Below the pieces are notes generated by a model. The model was given only the letters and a program-made list of their open reading frames with translations, made no database searches and was not told the DNA's origin. DNA of 54,872 nt from Myxococcales bacterium (GTDB lineage Bacteria; Myxococcota_A; Polyangia; Polyangiales; Ga0077539). Shown piece after piece: positions 1-7,982 of this stretch (position 1 is the stretch's first letter; every line of letters starts with the position of its first letter). The stretch is taken from assembly GCA_013298625.1 (NCBI GenBank), contig JAAFIF010000066.1:1-54872 (forward strand), read 5' to 3'. The position numbers and the translations under genes were made by a program.

Positions 1-6
1 AGATCA

Positions 7-90
7 ATGAAGCACCTCTTCGCGCCACGGCGGGTTTGTCAACCCGCCGTGGAGAACACCGCGTTTCATTGGGTCGTTTGCTCGCTGGCC
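7..90 (+). repeat. Hairpin repeat of the MITE-arm family, copy at window start
   Basis: Hairpin GGCGGGTT-TGTC-AACCCGCC at 29-48, followed by GTGGAGAACACCGCGTTTCA and GGGTCGTTTGCTCGC, as in the arms of the element at 38288-38634. It lies just after the NadD-like gene stop and could act as a terminator-like or REP-like structure. Confidence 0.8.
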
Positions 91-117
91 AGCACGATCG
101 TCTCCCGGGCGTGCGGC

Positions 118-993
118 TCACTTCAACACGTCGGGGTCGAGCAGGCGGTGCTCGACGAGGTAGCTCCACACGACGTCGGGGACGAGCGCGACGAGCTTCT
201 CGTGCTCGTACGTGCGGCCGCGCTCGCGCACCAGGCTCGACGAGATGTTGCTCGTCACGACGTTGTCCTTGAAGTACCGGTGCCGCGGAGCGCTCAAGAT
301 CGAGCGCTCTTTGTCGAACTCGTAGCCGAGCCGATGGATCACGTACACGTCCAGGTTGTCCGCCATCCACTGCGCCCCGCCCCACTCGTGAAAGCTCTGC
401 GCGACGTCCGAGCCCATCACGAACGCGAAGCGATGGTTGGCGAACGCTGGGAGCAAGAAATCCCTGAGAATAAACGCGGTCTCTTTCGCCTTCGGGTAGA
501 TCTCGTCCCCGTGCGCGATCTCGAAATCGCACACCTTGAGCTTCGGGTACTTCGCCACCGCGCGCCGCACCATCTCGAGCCTGTGCTCTGCGGGCATGAG
601 CTTCTTGCCCCACGGGTGCTGCCCCGGAAGCAGGTACCAGACCTCGTCCACCTCGGTGAGCGCGAGCACCTCGAGGCCGATGGTGAGGTGCGCGTTGGTG
701 ATCGGGTTGGCTGAGGTCCCGACGAGCGCGATGAGCCGCCCCGAAGCGCGCTGATCGAGCTTCTTCATCGTGCGATCGACCACGGCGTCGAGCGAGAGGC
801 CCTGCTCGTTGAGCAGCTGAAGCAAGCTCCACGCGGCGTCGCCAGCTTGCTCGTGCAAGTGCTGCTCGTCTCGGTGGTGCGAGAGCTCAGAGACCTGCTG
901 CGCGAGGTCCCTCAGCCGCTCGCGCAGCTCGGTGTGCGAGAAATGCTGCTCGTGACTGCGACGGACGAGCGCCTGCAACTCCCTCGTGTCCAT
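118..993 (-). CDS. NadD-like nicotinate-nucleotide adenylyltransferase
   Basis: A 291-residue protein whose C-terminal two thirds is a nucleotidyltransferase of the NadD/CoaD class, which would join ATP to a mononucleotide (probably nicotinate mononucleotide) in NAD synthesis. What is seen: the P-loop-like motif GTSANPITNAH, a variant of the NadD GGTFDPxHxGH signature, and near the C-terminus ISSSLVRERG, the ISST-x-(I/L)R motif of the family. The N-terminal ~95 residues are helical and charged and are not part of a standard NadD. The start at 993 was chosen because upstream in-frame sequence is Arg-rich antisense shadow of the MobA-like gene. It is the last gene of the molybdenum hydroxylase cluster, 17 bp after its neighbour, so it may be co-transcribed. 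Substrate is not proven: the catalytic His pair is partly replaced (TNAH), so another mononucleotide is possible. Confidence 0.75.
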   Translation of the reverse strand: MDTRELQALVRRSHEQHFSHTELRERLRDLAQQVSELSHHRDEQHLHEQAGDAAWSLLQLLNEQGLSLDAVVDRTMKKLDQRASGRLIALVGTSANPITNAHLTIGLEVLALTEVDEVWYLLPGQHPWGKKLMPAEHRLEMVRRAVAKYPKLKVCDFEIAHGDEIYPKAKETAFILRDFLLPAFANHRFAFVMGSDVAQSFHEWGGAQWMADNLDVYVIHRLGYEFDKERSILSAPRHRYFKDNVVTSNISSSLVRERGRTYEHEKLVALVPDVVWSYLVEHRLLDPDVLK

Positions 994-1010
994 GCGCGGC
1001 GAGCATAACC

Positions 1011-1622
1011 TCAATCGCCTTCGCTCGCGCTGCGCTGGGCGGCGAGCTGCGCGGGCGTGTCCATGTTCGAGAGCGTCGCGCGCACGTCGACGGGCACGTC
1101 GATGACCTGCGTGGCGAGGGCGCGCAGGTGCTCGCGCAGCGGAGGGGGCGTTGGCGTTGGCGTTGGCGCGAGATACGGCCCGAGCGCGCTGCGGCAAACG
1201 AGCACCGGGTGTCCGCGGAGGCCGTCGATCATCGGGCGCGCGGCGCGGTGATGGTCGACCGCGTCGGTGAGCGTCGCGAGCGCGCGCCAGGCGTCCGGGT
1301 CGACGTCCACGGGGCAGATGGCGAACCACGCGCGCTCGATGGGCGCGTCGCGCAGCGCGGCGACGATGGACCCCGCGGCGCCGAGGGCCTCGGGCTCGGC
1401 CGAGACGCACAGCCGAGCTTGCGTTGGGAGTCCCTGAATTTGCTCGCGGATCGACGCTCGCACCACGACGGTGACCGCGCCGGCGCCCGCGTCGAGGGCG
1501 GCGCGCGCGTGCGCTGCGGCGAGAGAGCGATCGCCCCACGCGAGCAGCGCCTTGGGCTGCCCCATCCTGCGTCCCTCTCCTGCGGCGAGGATGATCGCGA
1601 GGACGTCGGAGGGCGCGGGCAT
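1011..1622 (-). CDS. MobA/MocA-like molybdenum cofactor nucleotidyltransferase
   Basis: A 203-residue protein of the MobA-like NTP transferase family, opening with LAIILAAGEGRRMGQPKALL, the nucleotide-binding LAAGxGxRMGxPK signature. Family members attach CMP or GMP to molybdopterin; MocA types serve xanthine dehydrogenase-class enzymes. A CPVDVD segment corresponds to the conserved metal-binding (P)xDxP region, followed by HRAARPMIDGLRGHPVLV, which resembles the product-binding G-HP motif. Its ATG at 1622 overlaps the preceding gene's TGA by one base (TGATG), arguing for coupled translation with the molybdenum hydroxylase genes upstream. A Pro-Thr repeat (PTPTPTPP) interrupts the C-terminal part and comes from a GGCGTT repeat in the DNA. 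Cytidylyl rather than guanylyl transfer is inferred from the operon context, not from sequence. Confidence 0.8.
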   Translation of the reverse strand: MPAPSDVLAIILAAGEGRRMGQPKALLAWGDRSLAAAHARAALDAGAGAVTVVVRASIREQIQGLPTQARLCVSAEPEALGAAGSIVAALRDAPIERAWFAICPVDVDPDAWRALATLTDAVDHHRAARPMIDGLRGHPVLVCRSALGPYLAPTPTPTPPPLREHLRALATQVIDVPVDVRATLSNMDTPAQLAAQRSASEGD

Positions 1623-2059
1623 CAGCCGCGCACGACGAGCATCGCGCCCACGAAGACCAGGGCGGCGCCGAAGAGGCGCATGGCCGAGAGCGAGCCCGAG
1701 CCGCTCATTTGCTCCCACGCGAGCGAGGCGAGGATCTGCACGGCGATGACGACGGTGATGGCCGCGGGGACGCCGATGCGGCCGATCGCGAGGGGCATGC
1801 CCGAGGTGATCACGAGCCCAGAGACGCTGGGGATCAGCACGCGCGCGGGGACCTGGGTGAGCTGCGCGAGGACGGGGGTCGCGCTCTTGGTGAGGGCGAA
1901 GCCGATGAGCGAGCTGCCGAGGGTGAACGCGTTGCCGATCGCGAGCAGGAGCCAGAGGTTGGTGCTGCGAAGGAGCTGCGCGTTGACGCTGCCTTGCGCG
2001 ACGATCGAGACGCCGACCATCGTCGTGAGGACGAGCGCGAAGAGAGTCGAGGGGTTCAC
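1622..2059 (-). CDS. DUF606-family small multidrug/DMT-type membrane protein
   Basis: A 145-residue integral membrane protein with about five hydrophobic segments, matching the DUF606 (YdcZ-like) branch of the drug/metabolite transporter superfamily: small proteins with an N-terminal helix, an early GSVNAQL segment, a GS-rich second helix and a C-terminal GAALVFVGAMLVVRG helix. The GTG start at 2059 is chosen because it forms a 4-bp GTGA overlap with the stop of the molybdopterin subunit gene, a pattern repeated in this cluster; an ATG at 2098 would need a longer overlap with Arg-rich sequence. Its position inside a molybdenum hydroxylase operon suggests movement of the enzyme's substrate or product, but that is inference. 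Confidence 0.75.
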   Translation of the reverse strand: MNPSTLFALVLTTMVGVSIVAQGSVNAQLLRSTNLWLLLAIGNAFTLGSSLIGFALTKSATPVLAQLTQVPARVLIPSVSGLVITSGMPLAIGRIGVPAAITVVIAVQILASLAWEQMSGSGSLSAMRLFGAALVFVGAMLVVRG

Positions 2060-4338
2060 GTGAGGTGCTCTGCGTTGTCTTGGTGAATGATCTTCCACAC
2101 GCGCTCAGCGGTGGCGGGGGTTTGCTCGACAGGGTGGCCGATGGCGTCGCTGATCGCCGCCAAAATCGCAGGAACAGCGCCGATGAGCGGCGGCTCGCCG
2201 ACCCCTCGCGCCCCGTGCGGCCCTTCGAGGTCTGCGCGCTCGACGATCACGGCTTCGATGCGAGGGACGTCCAGGATGGTCGGGATGATGTAGTCCGTGA
2301 AGCTCGCGTTGAGGATGCGTCCCTGTCGGGTGACGACCTCTTCCATCAGGGCCATTCCGAGCCCTTGGGCGACGCCGCCTTCGATTTGACCTTCGACCTC
2401 GCGGGGGTTGATGGCCTTGCCGACGTCGTGCGCGGCGACGATGCGCTCGACGCGGACCTCGCCGGTCTCGATGTCGACGATCACCTCGGCCGCGTGCGAG
2501 CCGAACATGTACGTGAGAAACGCCCGCGGCGAGCGCCCGCTCTGGTCCGTCGGAGCGACGGTGCGCGGCTTGTACACCGCGGTCGAGTCCAGCGTGAAGC
2601 CCCGCGCGCGCGCCCCGCTCAGCACAAAGGCCAGCGGCGTCGCCACGTTCTCGTGGTGGATCCCCACGATGCGATCGCCCTTGATCGCGAGGTCCTCCCA
2701 GTGAAGGCCCAGCATCACAGCGGCAGCGTCCATGACTTGCCGGTGCACTTCGCCGGCCGCGAGCTTCACGGCGTTGCCCGAGAAGAGGGTCTGGCGCGTG
2801 GCTGACGACGAGCCCGACTCGGGCGTGAGCGCGGTGTCCGAGGCGATCACGCGGACGCGCGAGGCGTCGATGCCGAACTCTTCTCCTGCGATTTGAGCGA
2901 GCAACGAGTGCAGGCCCTGCCCGACGTCGACGCCGCCAGAGTACACTTCGAGGACGTTGTCTTCGGCGAAGCGAACGCGGGCCCGCGAGGCGTCGGGGTA
3001 GCCGTCGCCGTAGCCGAGGCCGAAGCAGATGGTGCTCACGCCGTAGCCGCGGCGCAGGTGCGGGGCGGGGTGGTCTTTGCGACGGGCGTTCCAGTGAAAG
3101 CGGTCGAGCGCGGCGTCGAGGCAGTCGATCGCGCTCGCCACGGGGATCACTTGCCCCGTCGTGATGCTGTCGCCGTCGCGAACGAGGTTCTTCTTCTTCA
3201 GCTCGACCACGTCCATCCCGAGCTCGCGCGCCACCGCGAGCACCGCGCCCTCGTACGCGATCGCCAGCTGACACGCGCCGAACCCGCGCATCGCCCCCGT
3301 CGGACAATTGTTGGTAAACAACGCCACCCCGTCCGCTTCGACGTGCGGCACGCGATACGGCCCCGTGCAGTGGCTCACCGCTTTGCGCAGCACCGCGGGC
3401 CCCGTGGATGCGTACGCCCCTTCGTCCGAGCGGATGATCACCTTCGCCGCCGTCAGCGTCCCGTCCCGCGTCGCGCCCAGCGTGTACTCGATCTCCATCG
3501 GGTGCCGCTTGTGCCGCGCCACCATCGACTCTTCGCGCGTGTACTGCATGCGCACGGGCTTGCCCAAGGTCAGCGCCGCGAGGCCCAGGTAGATCTGAAT
3601 CGAGATGTCCTCGCGCCCGCCAAAGGCCCCGCCTGTCGGCGGCTGCACGATGCGCACGCGCTCGACCGGCAAGCCCAACGCCAGCGCGATCAACCGCCGC
3701 TCTTCGTGCACCCACTGCCCCGAGGCGTGGATCGTCACCACGTCCCCGTCCATCTCCGCGTAGCCCGCCTCGAGGTCGAGAAACGCGTGGTCCACGCCGC
3801 CCATCGCGAACGTCCGCGTCACCACCACGTCCGACTCGCCGAGCGCCTTCGCCGCGTCTCCCTTGCGGATCAGCTGCGTCGCCAGGACGTTGCCGAACTC
3901 GTGGATGCGCTCGGCCCCGTCCGCTTGCGCGTCGGCCATCGTCGCGATCACCGGCAGCGCCTCGTACTCGACCTCGACCGCGTCGCGGCCGAGCTTCGCC
4001 GCCTCGGGCGTCGTCGCGATCACCACCGCGATCGCGTCCCCTCGGTACCGCACGCGCTCGTCGCAGAACACAGGGTGGTCGCGCTTGATCAAGCCGTGTC
4101 GATTGGTGCCCTTGATGTCGTCTCGACCCAGCACGGCGATCACGCCGTCGATCGCTTTGGCCTTGGAGAAATCCACGCGAATCACCTTCGCGTGCGCGTG
4201 CGCCGCGCGCACGACGGAGGCCGACAGCACCTCGGGTCCGCACAGGTCCCCGCCGAACCGCGTCGCGCCCGTCACCTTGTCGCGCACGTCCGGACGGACG
4301 ACCGAGCGACCGATGTTGTGCTGCTGTGCGCCGCTCAC
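2056..4338 (-). CDS. Xanthine dehydrogenase-family molybdopterin-binding subunit
   Basis: The 760-residue catalytic large subunit of a molybdenum hydroxylase, which hydroxylates heterocycles or aldehydes with water-derived oxygen. Seen in order: an N-terminal a/b hammerhead domain beginning with GRSVVRPDVRDKVTGATRF, then the molybdopterin domain with GGAFGGRED near residue 236, RGFGACQ (the substrate-side Arg position), DVGQGLHS (the cofactor-binding Gln loop) and GVGEPPLIGA near residue 714, whose Glu is the catalytic base. Length is normal for a separate large subunit. The GTG start at 4338 forms a GTGA overlap with the 2Fe-2S subunit stop, and the far longer in-frame upstream extension is shadow of that gene. 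Substrate is undetermined. With the neighbouring FAD and 2Fe-2S genes it should form an (abc)2 cytoplasmic enzyme. Confidence 0.95.
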   Translation of the reverse strand: MSGAQQHNIGRSVVRPDVRDKVTGATRFGGDLCGPEVLSASVVRAAHAHAKVIRVDFSKAKAIDGVIAVLGRDDIKGTNRHGLIKRDHPVFCDERVRYRGDAIAVVIATTPEAAKLGRDAVEVEYEALPVIATMADAQADGAERIHEFGNVLATQLIRKGDAAKALGESDVVVTRTFAMGGVDHAFLDLEAGYAEMDGDVVTIHASGQWVHEERRLIALALGLPVERVRIVQPPTGGAFGGREDISIQIYLGLAALTLGKPVRMQYTREESMVARHKRHPMEIEYTLGATRDGTLTAAKVIIRSDEGAYASTGPAVLRKAVSHCTGPYRVPHVEADGVALFTNNCPTGAMRGFGACQLAIAYEGAVLAVARELGMDVVELKKKNLVRDGDSITTGQVIPVASAIDCLDAALDRFHWNARRKDHPAPHLRRGYGVSTICFGLGYGDGYPDASRARVRFAEDNVLEVYSGGVDVGQGLHSLLAQIAGEEFGIDASRVRVIASDTALTPESGSSSATRQTLFSGNAVKLAAGEVHRQVMDAAAVMLGLHWEDLAIKGDRIVGIHHENVATPLAFVLSGARARGFTLDSTAVYKPRTVAPTDQSGRSPRAFLTYMFGSHAAEVIVDIETGEVRVERIVAAHDVGKAINPREVEGQIEGGVAQGLGMALMEEVVTRQGRILNASFTDYIIPTILDVPRIEAVIVERADLEGPHGARGVGEPPLIGAVPAILAAISDAIGHPVEQTPATAERVWKIIHQDNAEHLT

Positions 4339-4853
4339 GCGCGCGCTCCTGCGGTCCCCGTCTCCGAGAGCTCTTCGCCCTCGCGCGAGGCGTCGAGCAC
4401 CGCGTCGACGATCTTGTTGTAGCCCGTGCAGCGGCAGAGGTTGCCCGCGAGCCCGCGGCGCACTTCGTCCTCCGACGGCCGCGGGTTCTTCTTGAGCAGC
4501 GCCGTCGCCGAAACAATCAGCCCCGGCGTGCAGTAGCCGCACTGCACAGCTCCCGCGCGCACGAAGGCCGCTTGCAGCGCCGAGAGCTGCGAAGACTCGG
4601 CGATCCCTTCGATCGTCACGACCTCGCGACCTGCGACCTGCAGCGCCATCACGAGGCACGAGGTGACTGGCTCTCCGTCGAGCAGCACCGTGCAGCTCCC
4701 GCACTCGCCTTCGAGGCAAGCGCCCTTCGTCCCGGTCTGTCGGAGCCGCTCGCGAAGCGTGTCGAAGAGCGTCTCGCGCGGGTCGACATCGACCGTCACA
4801 GGGCGGCCGTTGAGCGAGAAGCTCAGGGGCTCGAGCGTCGAGGCGTCGGTCAT
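4335..4853 (-). CDS. Xanthine dehydrogenase-family 2Fe-2S subunit
   Basis: The 172-residue iron-sulfur subunit of the molybdenum hydroxylase, passing electrons from the molybdenum centre to FAD. Residues 1-80 form a plant-type ferredoxin domain with cluster ligands C46, C51, C54 and C66 (CLEGECGSC...C). Residues 100-150 form the helical second-cluster domain with CGYCTPG (C105, C108) and CRCTGY (C140, C142). All eight cysteines expected for the family are present and the length is typical. The ATG at 4853 was preferred over the in-frame ATG at 4943 because the N-terminus then begins just before the first strand (LSFSLNGRPV), as in the family. The gene lies 47 bp after the FAD subunit stop and overlaps the large subunit start by 4 bp. 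Confidence 0.95.
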   Translation of the reverse strand: MTDASTLEPLSFSLNGRPVTVDVDPRETLFDTLRERLRQTGTKGACLEGECGSCTVLLDGEPVTSCLVMALQVAGREVVTIEGIAESSQLSALQAAFVRAGAVQCGYCTPGLIVSATALLKKNPRPSEDEVRRGLAGNLCRCTGYNKIVDAVLDASREGEELSETGTAGARA

Positions 4854-4900
4854 GGAGGGGGTCCCTTTGCGTCGAGAAAATGCCGTAAATCGTGGGCGGA

Positions 4901-5701
4901 TCAGCGCAGGCCGCGCAGCAGGCGTCGCACGAGCGTGGCGCACATCGCGCGGCGGTACTCGGCGCTGCCGCGGTGGTCCGAGATGGGGGAGGCTTCGCTC
5001 ATCGCGAGCTCCGCGGCGCGCTCGATCGCGTCGTCCGAGAGCCCGTGTTCGCGGACGTGCGCTTCAGCGAGGCGCGCGCGAAGGGGGACCGGCGCGACGC
5101 AGCCGAGGCCGATCGAGACGGCGCCGTCGGGCGCGACCGAGGCCGCGGCCATCACGAGCGAGATGGCGACGGCGTCGCGCTTTCCGATCTTGTAGAAGGC
5201 GCTCTTTCGGTCGGCGGCGATGCTCACCGAGAGCAGCATTTCGTCGGGCGAAAGCACGGTGCGACCGGGGCCGACGAACAGGTCTGCCAGCGCGATGGTC
5301 CGCGTCCCGCGCACGCTCGCGATCTCGCAGTCGGCGTCGAGCGCGATCAGCGCGACCGAGACGTCCCCCGCAGGAGACGCGGTCCCGAGCTGTCCGCCGA
5401 TCGTCCCGAGGTTGCGGATCTGCGGTCCTCCGACGGTCTCGCACGCGTCCGCCAGGGCCGTGATGGCCTCGCGCTCGAGCGCGGCGTGGGTGCACAGCGC
5501 GCCGATGCGCAGGCGGTCTCTGTCGCGGTAGACCCCGTCGAGGCCCGCGATGCGCGTGAGGTCGATGAAGTGCTCGACCCTGGTTTTTTCTTTGCGGATG
5601 CCGACGACGAGGTCCGTCCCGCCCGCGAGAAACGTGCCGTGTGCGCCCAGGCGGCTCTTGAGCGCCAGGGCTTCGTCGATGGACTCGGGGCGGTAAAACA
5701 T
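4901..5701 (-). CDS. Xanthine dehydrogenase-family FAD-binding subunit
   Basis: The 266-residue FAD subunit of the molybdenum hydroxylase, with a PCMH-type FAD fold. Seen: FLAGGTDLVVGIRKE around residues 24-37 and GTIGGQLGTASPAGDVSVAL near residues 98-117, the two flavin pyrophosphate-binding loops of the family, followed by a CO-dehydrogenase flavoprotein C-terminal domain (KIGKRDAVAISLV). It is the first gene of the operon. The ATG at 5701 is the natural start because MFYRPESIDEAL matches the usual family N-terminus (pF.Y..P.sldEAl). The region between it and the divergent zinc-ribbon gene is only about 50 bp, so the operon promoter must be short or overlap that gene. Confidence 0.95.
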   Translation of the reverse strand: MFYRPESIDEALALKSRLGAHGTFLAGGTDLVVGIRKEKTRVEHFIDLTRIAGLDGVYRDRDRLRIGALCTHAALEREAITALADACETVGGPQIRNLGTIGGQLGTASPAGDVSVALIALDADCEIASVRGTRTIALADLFVGPGRTVLSPDEMLLSVSIAADRKSAFYKIGKRDAVAISLVMAAASVAPDGAVSIGLGCVAPVPLRARLAEAHVREHGLSDDAIERAAELAMSEASPISDHRGSAEYRRAMCATLVRRLLRGLR

Positions 5702-5752
5702 GGGCGAGCGAGCAACAGTCCACCGAGCGCGACTTCTCCGTCAAGCAACGGT

Positions 5753-6127
5753 GTGCGCGCTGTGGCATCGTCGAGCGCGACCGTGGGAGCCAAACGTTCG
5801 AACGTCTCGCGCAAAGGTCGTCCGCTTCACGAGGGCGAACACGACTGGGGCAGCGAGATCGTGTGCAGTCACTGCAAGACCGAGCACGTCGTGTACGTGT
5901 CTCGAAGGGCGTATCCAGGGCACGAGACGCACCCGACCGAGGTGCGCTGCGTGCAGTGCCGGGAGGTGTTCACGACCGAGCACATTCCCGAGGGGGGCGG
6001 GGTCGAGGCGTGGCGAAAGGGGACGCAGCCGATCAGCGCCAAGGGGCGGCAGCGCGTCATCGACGCGATCGCCGTGGCGCTGCTCTTGCTCACGGTCGTG
6101 TGGTTCTGGGCTCGCTGCGCGCGCTGA
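5753..6127 (+). CDS. Small zinc-ribbon protein with C-terminal membrane anchor
   Basis: A roughly 124-residue protein of unknown function. It carries two CxxC knuckles 34 residues apart (VCSHCK and RCVQCR), with His residues between, which would form a zinc ribbon, and ends in a single hydrophobic helix (AIAVALLLLTVVWFW) followed by Arg: a tail-anchored inner-membrane topology. The start is uncertain. No ATG lies in frame; GTG codons at 5753, 5762 and 5783 are candidates and none has a clear ribosome-binding site. It is divergent from the molybdenum hydroxylase operon. Similar zinc-ribbon/membrane proteins are often regulatory or assembly factors, but nothing here shows which. Confidence 0.6.
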   Translation: MRAVASSSATVGAKRSNVSRKGRPLHEGEHDWGSEIVCSHCKTEHVVYVSRRAYPGHETHPTEVRCVQCREVFTTEHIPEGGGVEAWRKGTQPISAKGRQRVIDAIAVALLLLTVVWFWARCAR

Positions 6128-6177
6128 AGATTTTTTCGCAAAGCTCTGCGCGCGACGCCGTGTTCATCGCTGCAACG

Positions 6178-6888
6178 ATGACGTACCGCGACGACAACGA
6201 CGCCCTGCACGCCCGCAAAGAAGCGCTCGAACACGACCTCGACGCGGCCAAGAAGAAGCTCGCTGAGTCCGACGACCTCGCCTTTCGCGCCGCCCGCATG
6301 GAGCGCGAGCTGATCGAAGTCGAAGCCCGGCTGCGCGGAGAGAAGAAGCGCTTGCCCATGCTCGACAACCTCCGCGTCGCGAGCCCGTGCAACGCCTCGT
6401 GGGACGAGATGAAGGGCGACGACCGCGTTCGTTTCTGCGGCCACTGCGAGAAGAACGTCTTCAACCTCTCGGCCATGACCCGCGACGAGGCCGAGTCGCT
6501 CATCCTGGCGACCAACGCCAAGATTTGCGTGCGCATGTACCGCCGCGCGGACGGGACGATGCTCACCGAGGACTGCCCCGACGGCCTGCGAAAGAAGCGC
6601 CGAAAGCGCCTCGCCGCGGCTCTGGTCGGAGGCGCCGCCGTCGCCGCCGCCGCGAGCTTCGCGAGCGCGAGGCAGGGGGCGCGCGTCGTGCAGGGCGCGC
6701 CGATGATCATGCCGTCGTCGCAGGTCCTGCCGGTGTCCGCGACGCCGTCGATCACTCCGCCGGCCACTCCGCCGGTCGAGCCTCAGGTCTCTCCCGAGAT
6801 GGGGCAGATGGTGATGGGCGAGCCCGCGATGCCAGAGCAGCCGCAGCCTCCCTCGGTGCCCGCGCACCCGCGGCGCGTCCGTCGTTGA
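6178..6888 (+). CDS. Cys-rich domain protein with membrane segment and Pro-rich tail
   Basis: A 236-residue protein of unknown function. Residues 1-60 are a charged coiled-coil-like helix. Residues 65-125 hold a compact Cys-containing domain, SPCNASWDEMKGDDRVRFCGHCEKNVFNLSAMT...ICVRMYRRADG; the same signature (CxxxW..M.....RFC..C.k.VyNLS.mt..EA) occurs in many proteins of Myxococcota and Bacteroidota, often at the N-terminus of larger proteins. A KKRRKR stretch precedes an Ala-rich hydrophobic segment (about residues 142-160), then a Pro/Met-rich tail. Basic-inside topology would put the Cys domain in the cytoplasm and the tail outside. It ends 8 bp from the convergent DUF2378-like gene. Confidence 0.75.
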   Translation: MTYRDDNDALHARKEALEHDLDAAKKKLAESDDLAFRAARMERELIEVEARLRGEKKRLPMLDNLRVASPCNASWDEMKGDDRVRFCGHCEKNVFNLSAMTRDEAESLILATNAKICVRMYRRADGTMLTEDCPDGLRKKRRKRLAAALVGGAAVAAAASFASARQGARVVQGAPMIMPSSQVLPVSATPSITPPATPPVEPQVSPEMGQMVMGEPAMPEQPQPPSVPAHPRRVRR

Positions 6889-6896
6889 CCGGAGGG

Positions 6897-7493
6897 TTAG
6901 CTCAGCGTCCACGCGCCGTCGACGAAGACCGAATCGGTGTCGGTGCGCGTGACGGTGACGCGTGGCTCGTGCGCGCCGTTGACGAGCAGGATCGCCTCGC
7001 TGCCGCCGCAGAACTCCTCCCACATCGCGTCGGAGCTGCCTTGCATCGTGATGGCCGTGCGCGCGTGGGTGTCCGAGCGCTCGACGCTCGTCACGCTGCA
7101 GTGCTGCACGTAGAGCTTCAGCAGCCGCTGGGCGTTGGCGAACACCGTCGACGGGGACGCGAGCCGGACGATAAACGCGTAGACCCCGCGAAAATCCTGC
7201 TCAGTCGTCAGTCGTCCCATCTTGCGCGCGAAGCCCGCTGAGTGGCCGCGGAGCTTGTCGTGCGCGTCGTACAGCGTCGTGTACCAATGGATCGGGTACC
7301 AGCCGGACGAGACGATCGCGCCGAACCGCAGCGCGTCGGCGAGGTCCTTCGGCAGCGTCGCGATCAGCGCGTCCTTCGCGGGCGCTCCCAACAGCCGCTC
7401 GTACACGTCGAACCAGCTCTTGAAGGTCTGGCCCTTCACTTTGTTCGTCGAGAGGGTCGAGCTGCTCGACGCCGCGCCGGGAAGCACTGCCAT
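6897..7493 (-). CDS. DUF2378-like protein
   Basis: A 198-residue protein without signal peptide or membrane segment. The pattern VKGQTFKSWFDVYERLLG...LIATLPKDLADALRFG...GWYPIHWYTTLYDAHDK resembles the DUF2378 family (a paralogous family first noted in Myxococcus), in which a G..F...r..fl...G motif is followed by a WYP motif and a heme-NO-binding-like a/b domain. The family's function is not known. The assignment rests on motif spacing by eye, so it is moderate. It lies 72 bp downstream of acpS on the same strand and could be the last gene of that transcript, though no overlap couples it. Confidence 0.55.
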   Translation of the reverse strand: MAVLPGAASSSSTLSTNKVKGQTFKSWFDVYERLLGAPAKDALIATLPKDLADALRFGAIVSSGWYPIHWYTTLYDAHDKLRGHSAGFARKMGRLTTEQDFRGVYAFIVRLASPSTVFANAQRLLKLYVQHCSVTSVERSDTHARTAITMQGSSDAMWEEFCGGSEAILLVNGAHEPRVTVTRTDTDSVFVDGAWTLS

Positions 7494-7565
7494 GAGCGAG
7501 ATTGTACAGTGACAAAACTCGGCCCAGGGCTCGGCTGCGCCCGTAAAAATTCCCCGCTCTCGGGC

Positions 7566-7982
7566 CTACGGAGCGGCCTTCGCGAGCGAGAGGCTCACGA
7601 ACGCCAGGGCGTAGTCGCCGTCGTGGCTGAGCGAGACCTGCGCGCGCTCGACGCCGAGGTGCTCGGCGAACCGCGCGGCGGCGTCGTGCAGGGCGAGGCT
7701 CGGGCGCCCGCGCTCGTCGCGCAGGACCTCGATGCTCGTCAGCTCGATCGACGGCGGCTCGACGCGACGCAGGGCCGCCGCGTGGTCGAAGGCCTTGAGC
7801 GTCGCTTCTTTCGCAGCGAAGCGCGCGGCGAGGTGGCGCTCGGGCCGCCCCGACGAGGCGCCGTGGGCGTACGCCATCTCGGCCTCGGTGAAGGTCTTGG
7901 CGGCGAAGGCGCTGGCGCGGTCGGCGAGTTGCTCGGCGAGCGCGGGGACGTGGACGAGGTCGGTTCCGACGGTGACGATCAT
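7566..7982 (-). CDS. acpS: Holo-ACP synthase (4'-phosphopantetheinyl transferase)
   Basis: A 138-residue AcpS that transfers 4'-phosphopantetheine from CoA to an ACP serine. Family residues are visible: GTDLVHV with metal-binding Asp8, a FTEAEMAY helix, and RHLAARFAAKEATLKAF with Lys58-Glu59. The start ATG at 7982 overlaps the synthase stop codon in an ATGA tetranucleotide, so translation is almost certainly coupled. The synthase lacks its own C-terminal phosphopantetheinyl transferase domain, unlike the fungal alpha chain, so this enzyme is the obvious activator of its Ser1928. The order fas-acpS is also that of mycobacteria. Whether it also serves a type II ACP elsewhere in the genome cannot be told. 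Confidence 0.93.
   Translation of the reverse strand: MIVTVGTDLVHVPALAEQLADRASAFAAKTFTEAEMAYAHGASSGRPERHLAARFAAKEATLKAFDHAAALRRVEPPSIELTSIEVLRDERGRPSLALHDAAARFAEHLGVERAQVSLSHDGDYALAFVSLSLAKAAP

Noticed and set aside
994..1539. N-terminal extension of the NadD-like gene up to 1539
   Set aside because: The extra residues are Arg/Ala-rich and lie antisense-frame within the MobA-like gene; the ATG at 993 gives a normal N-terminus.
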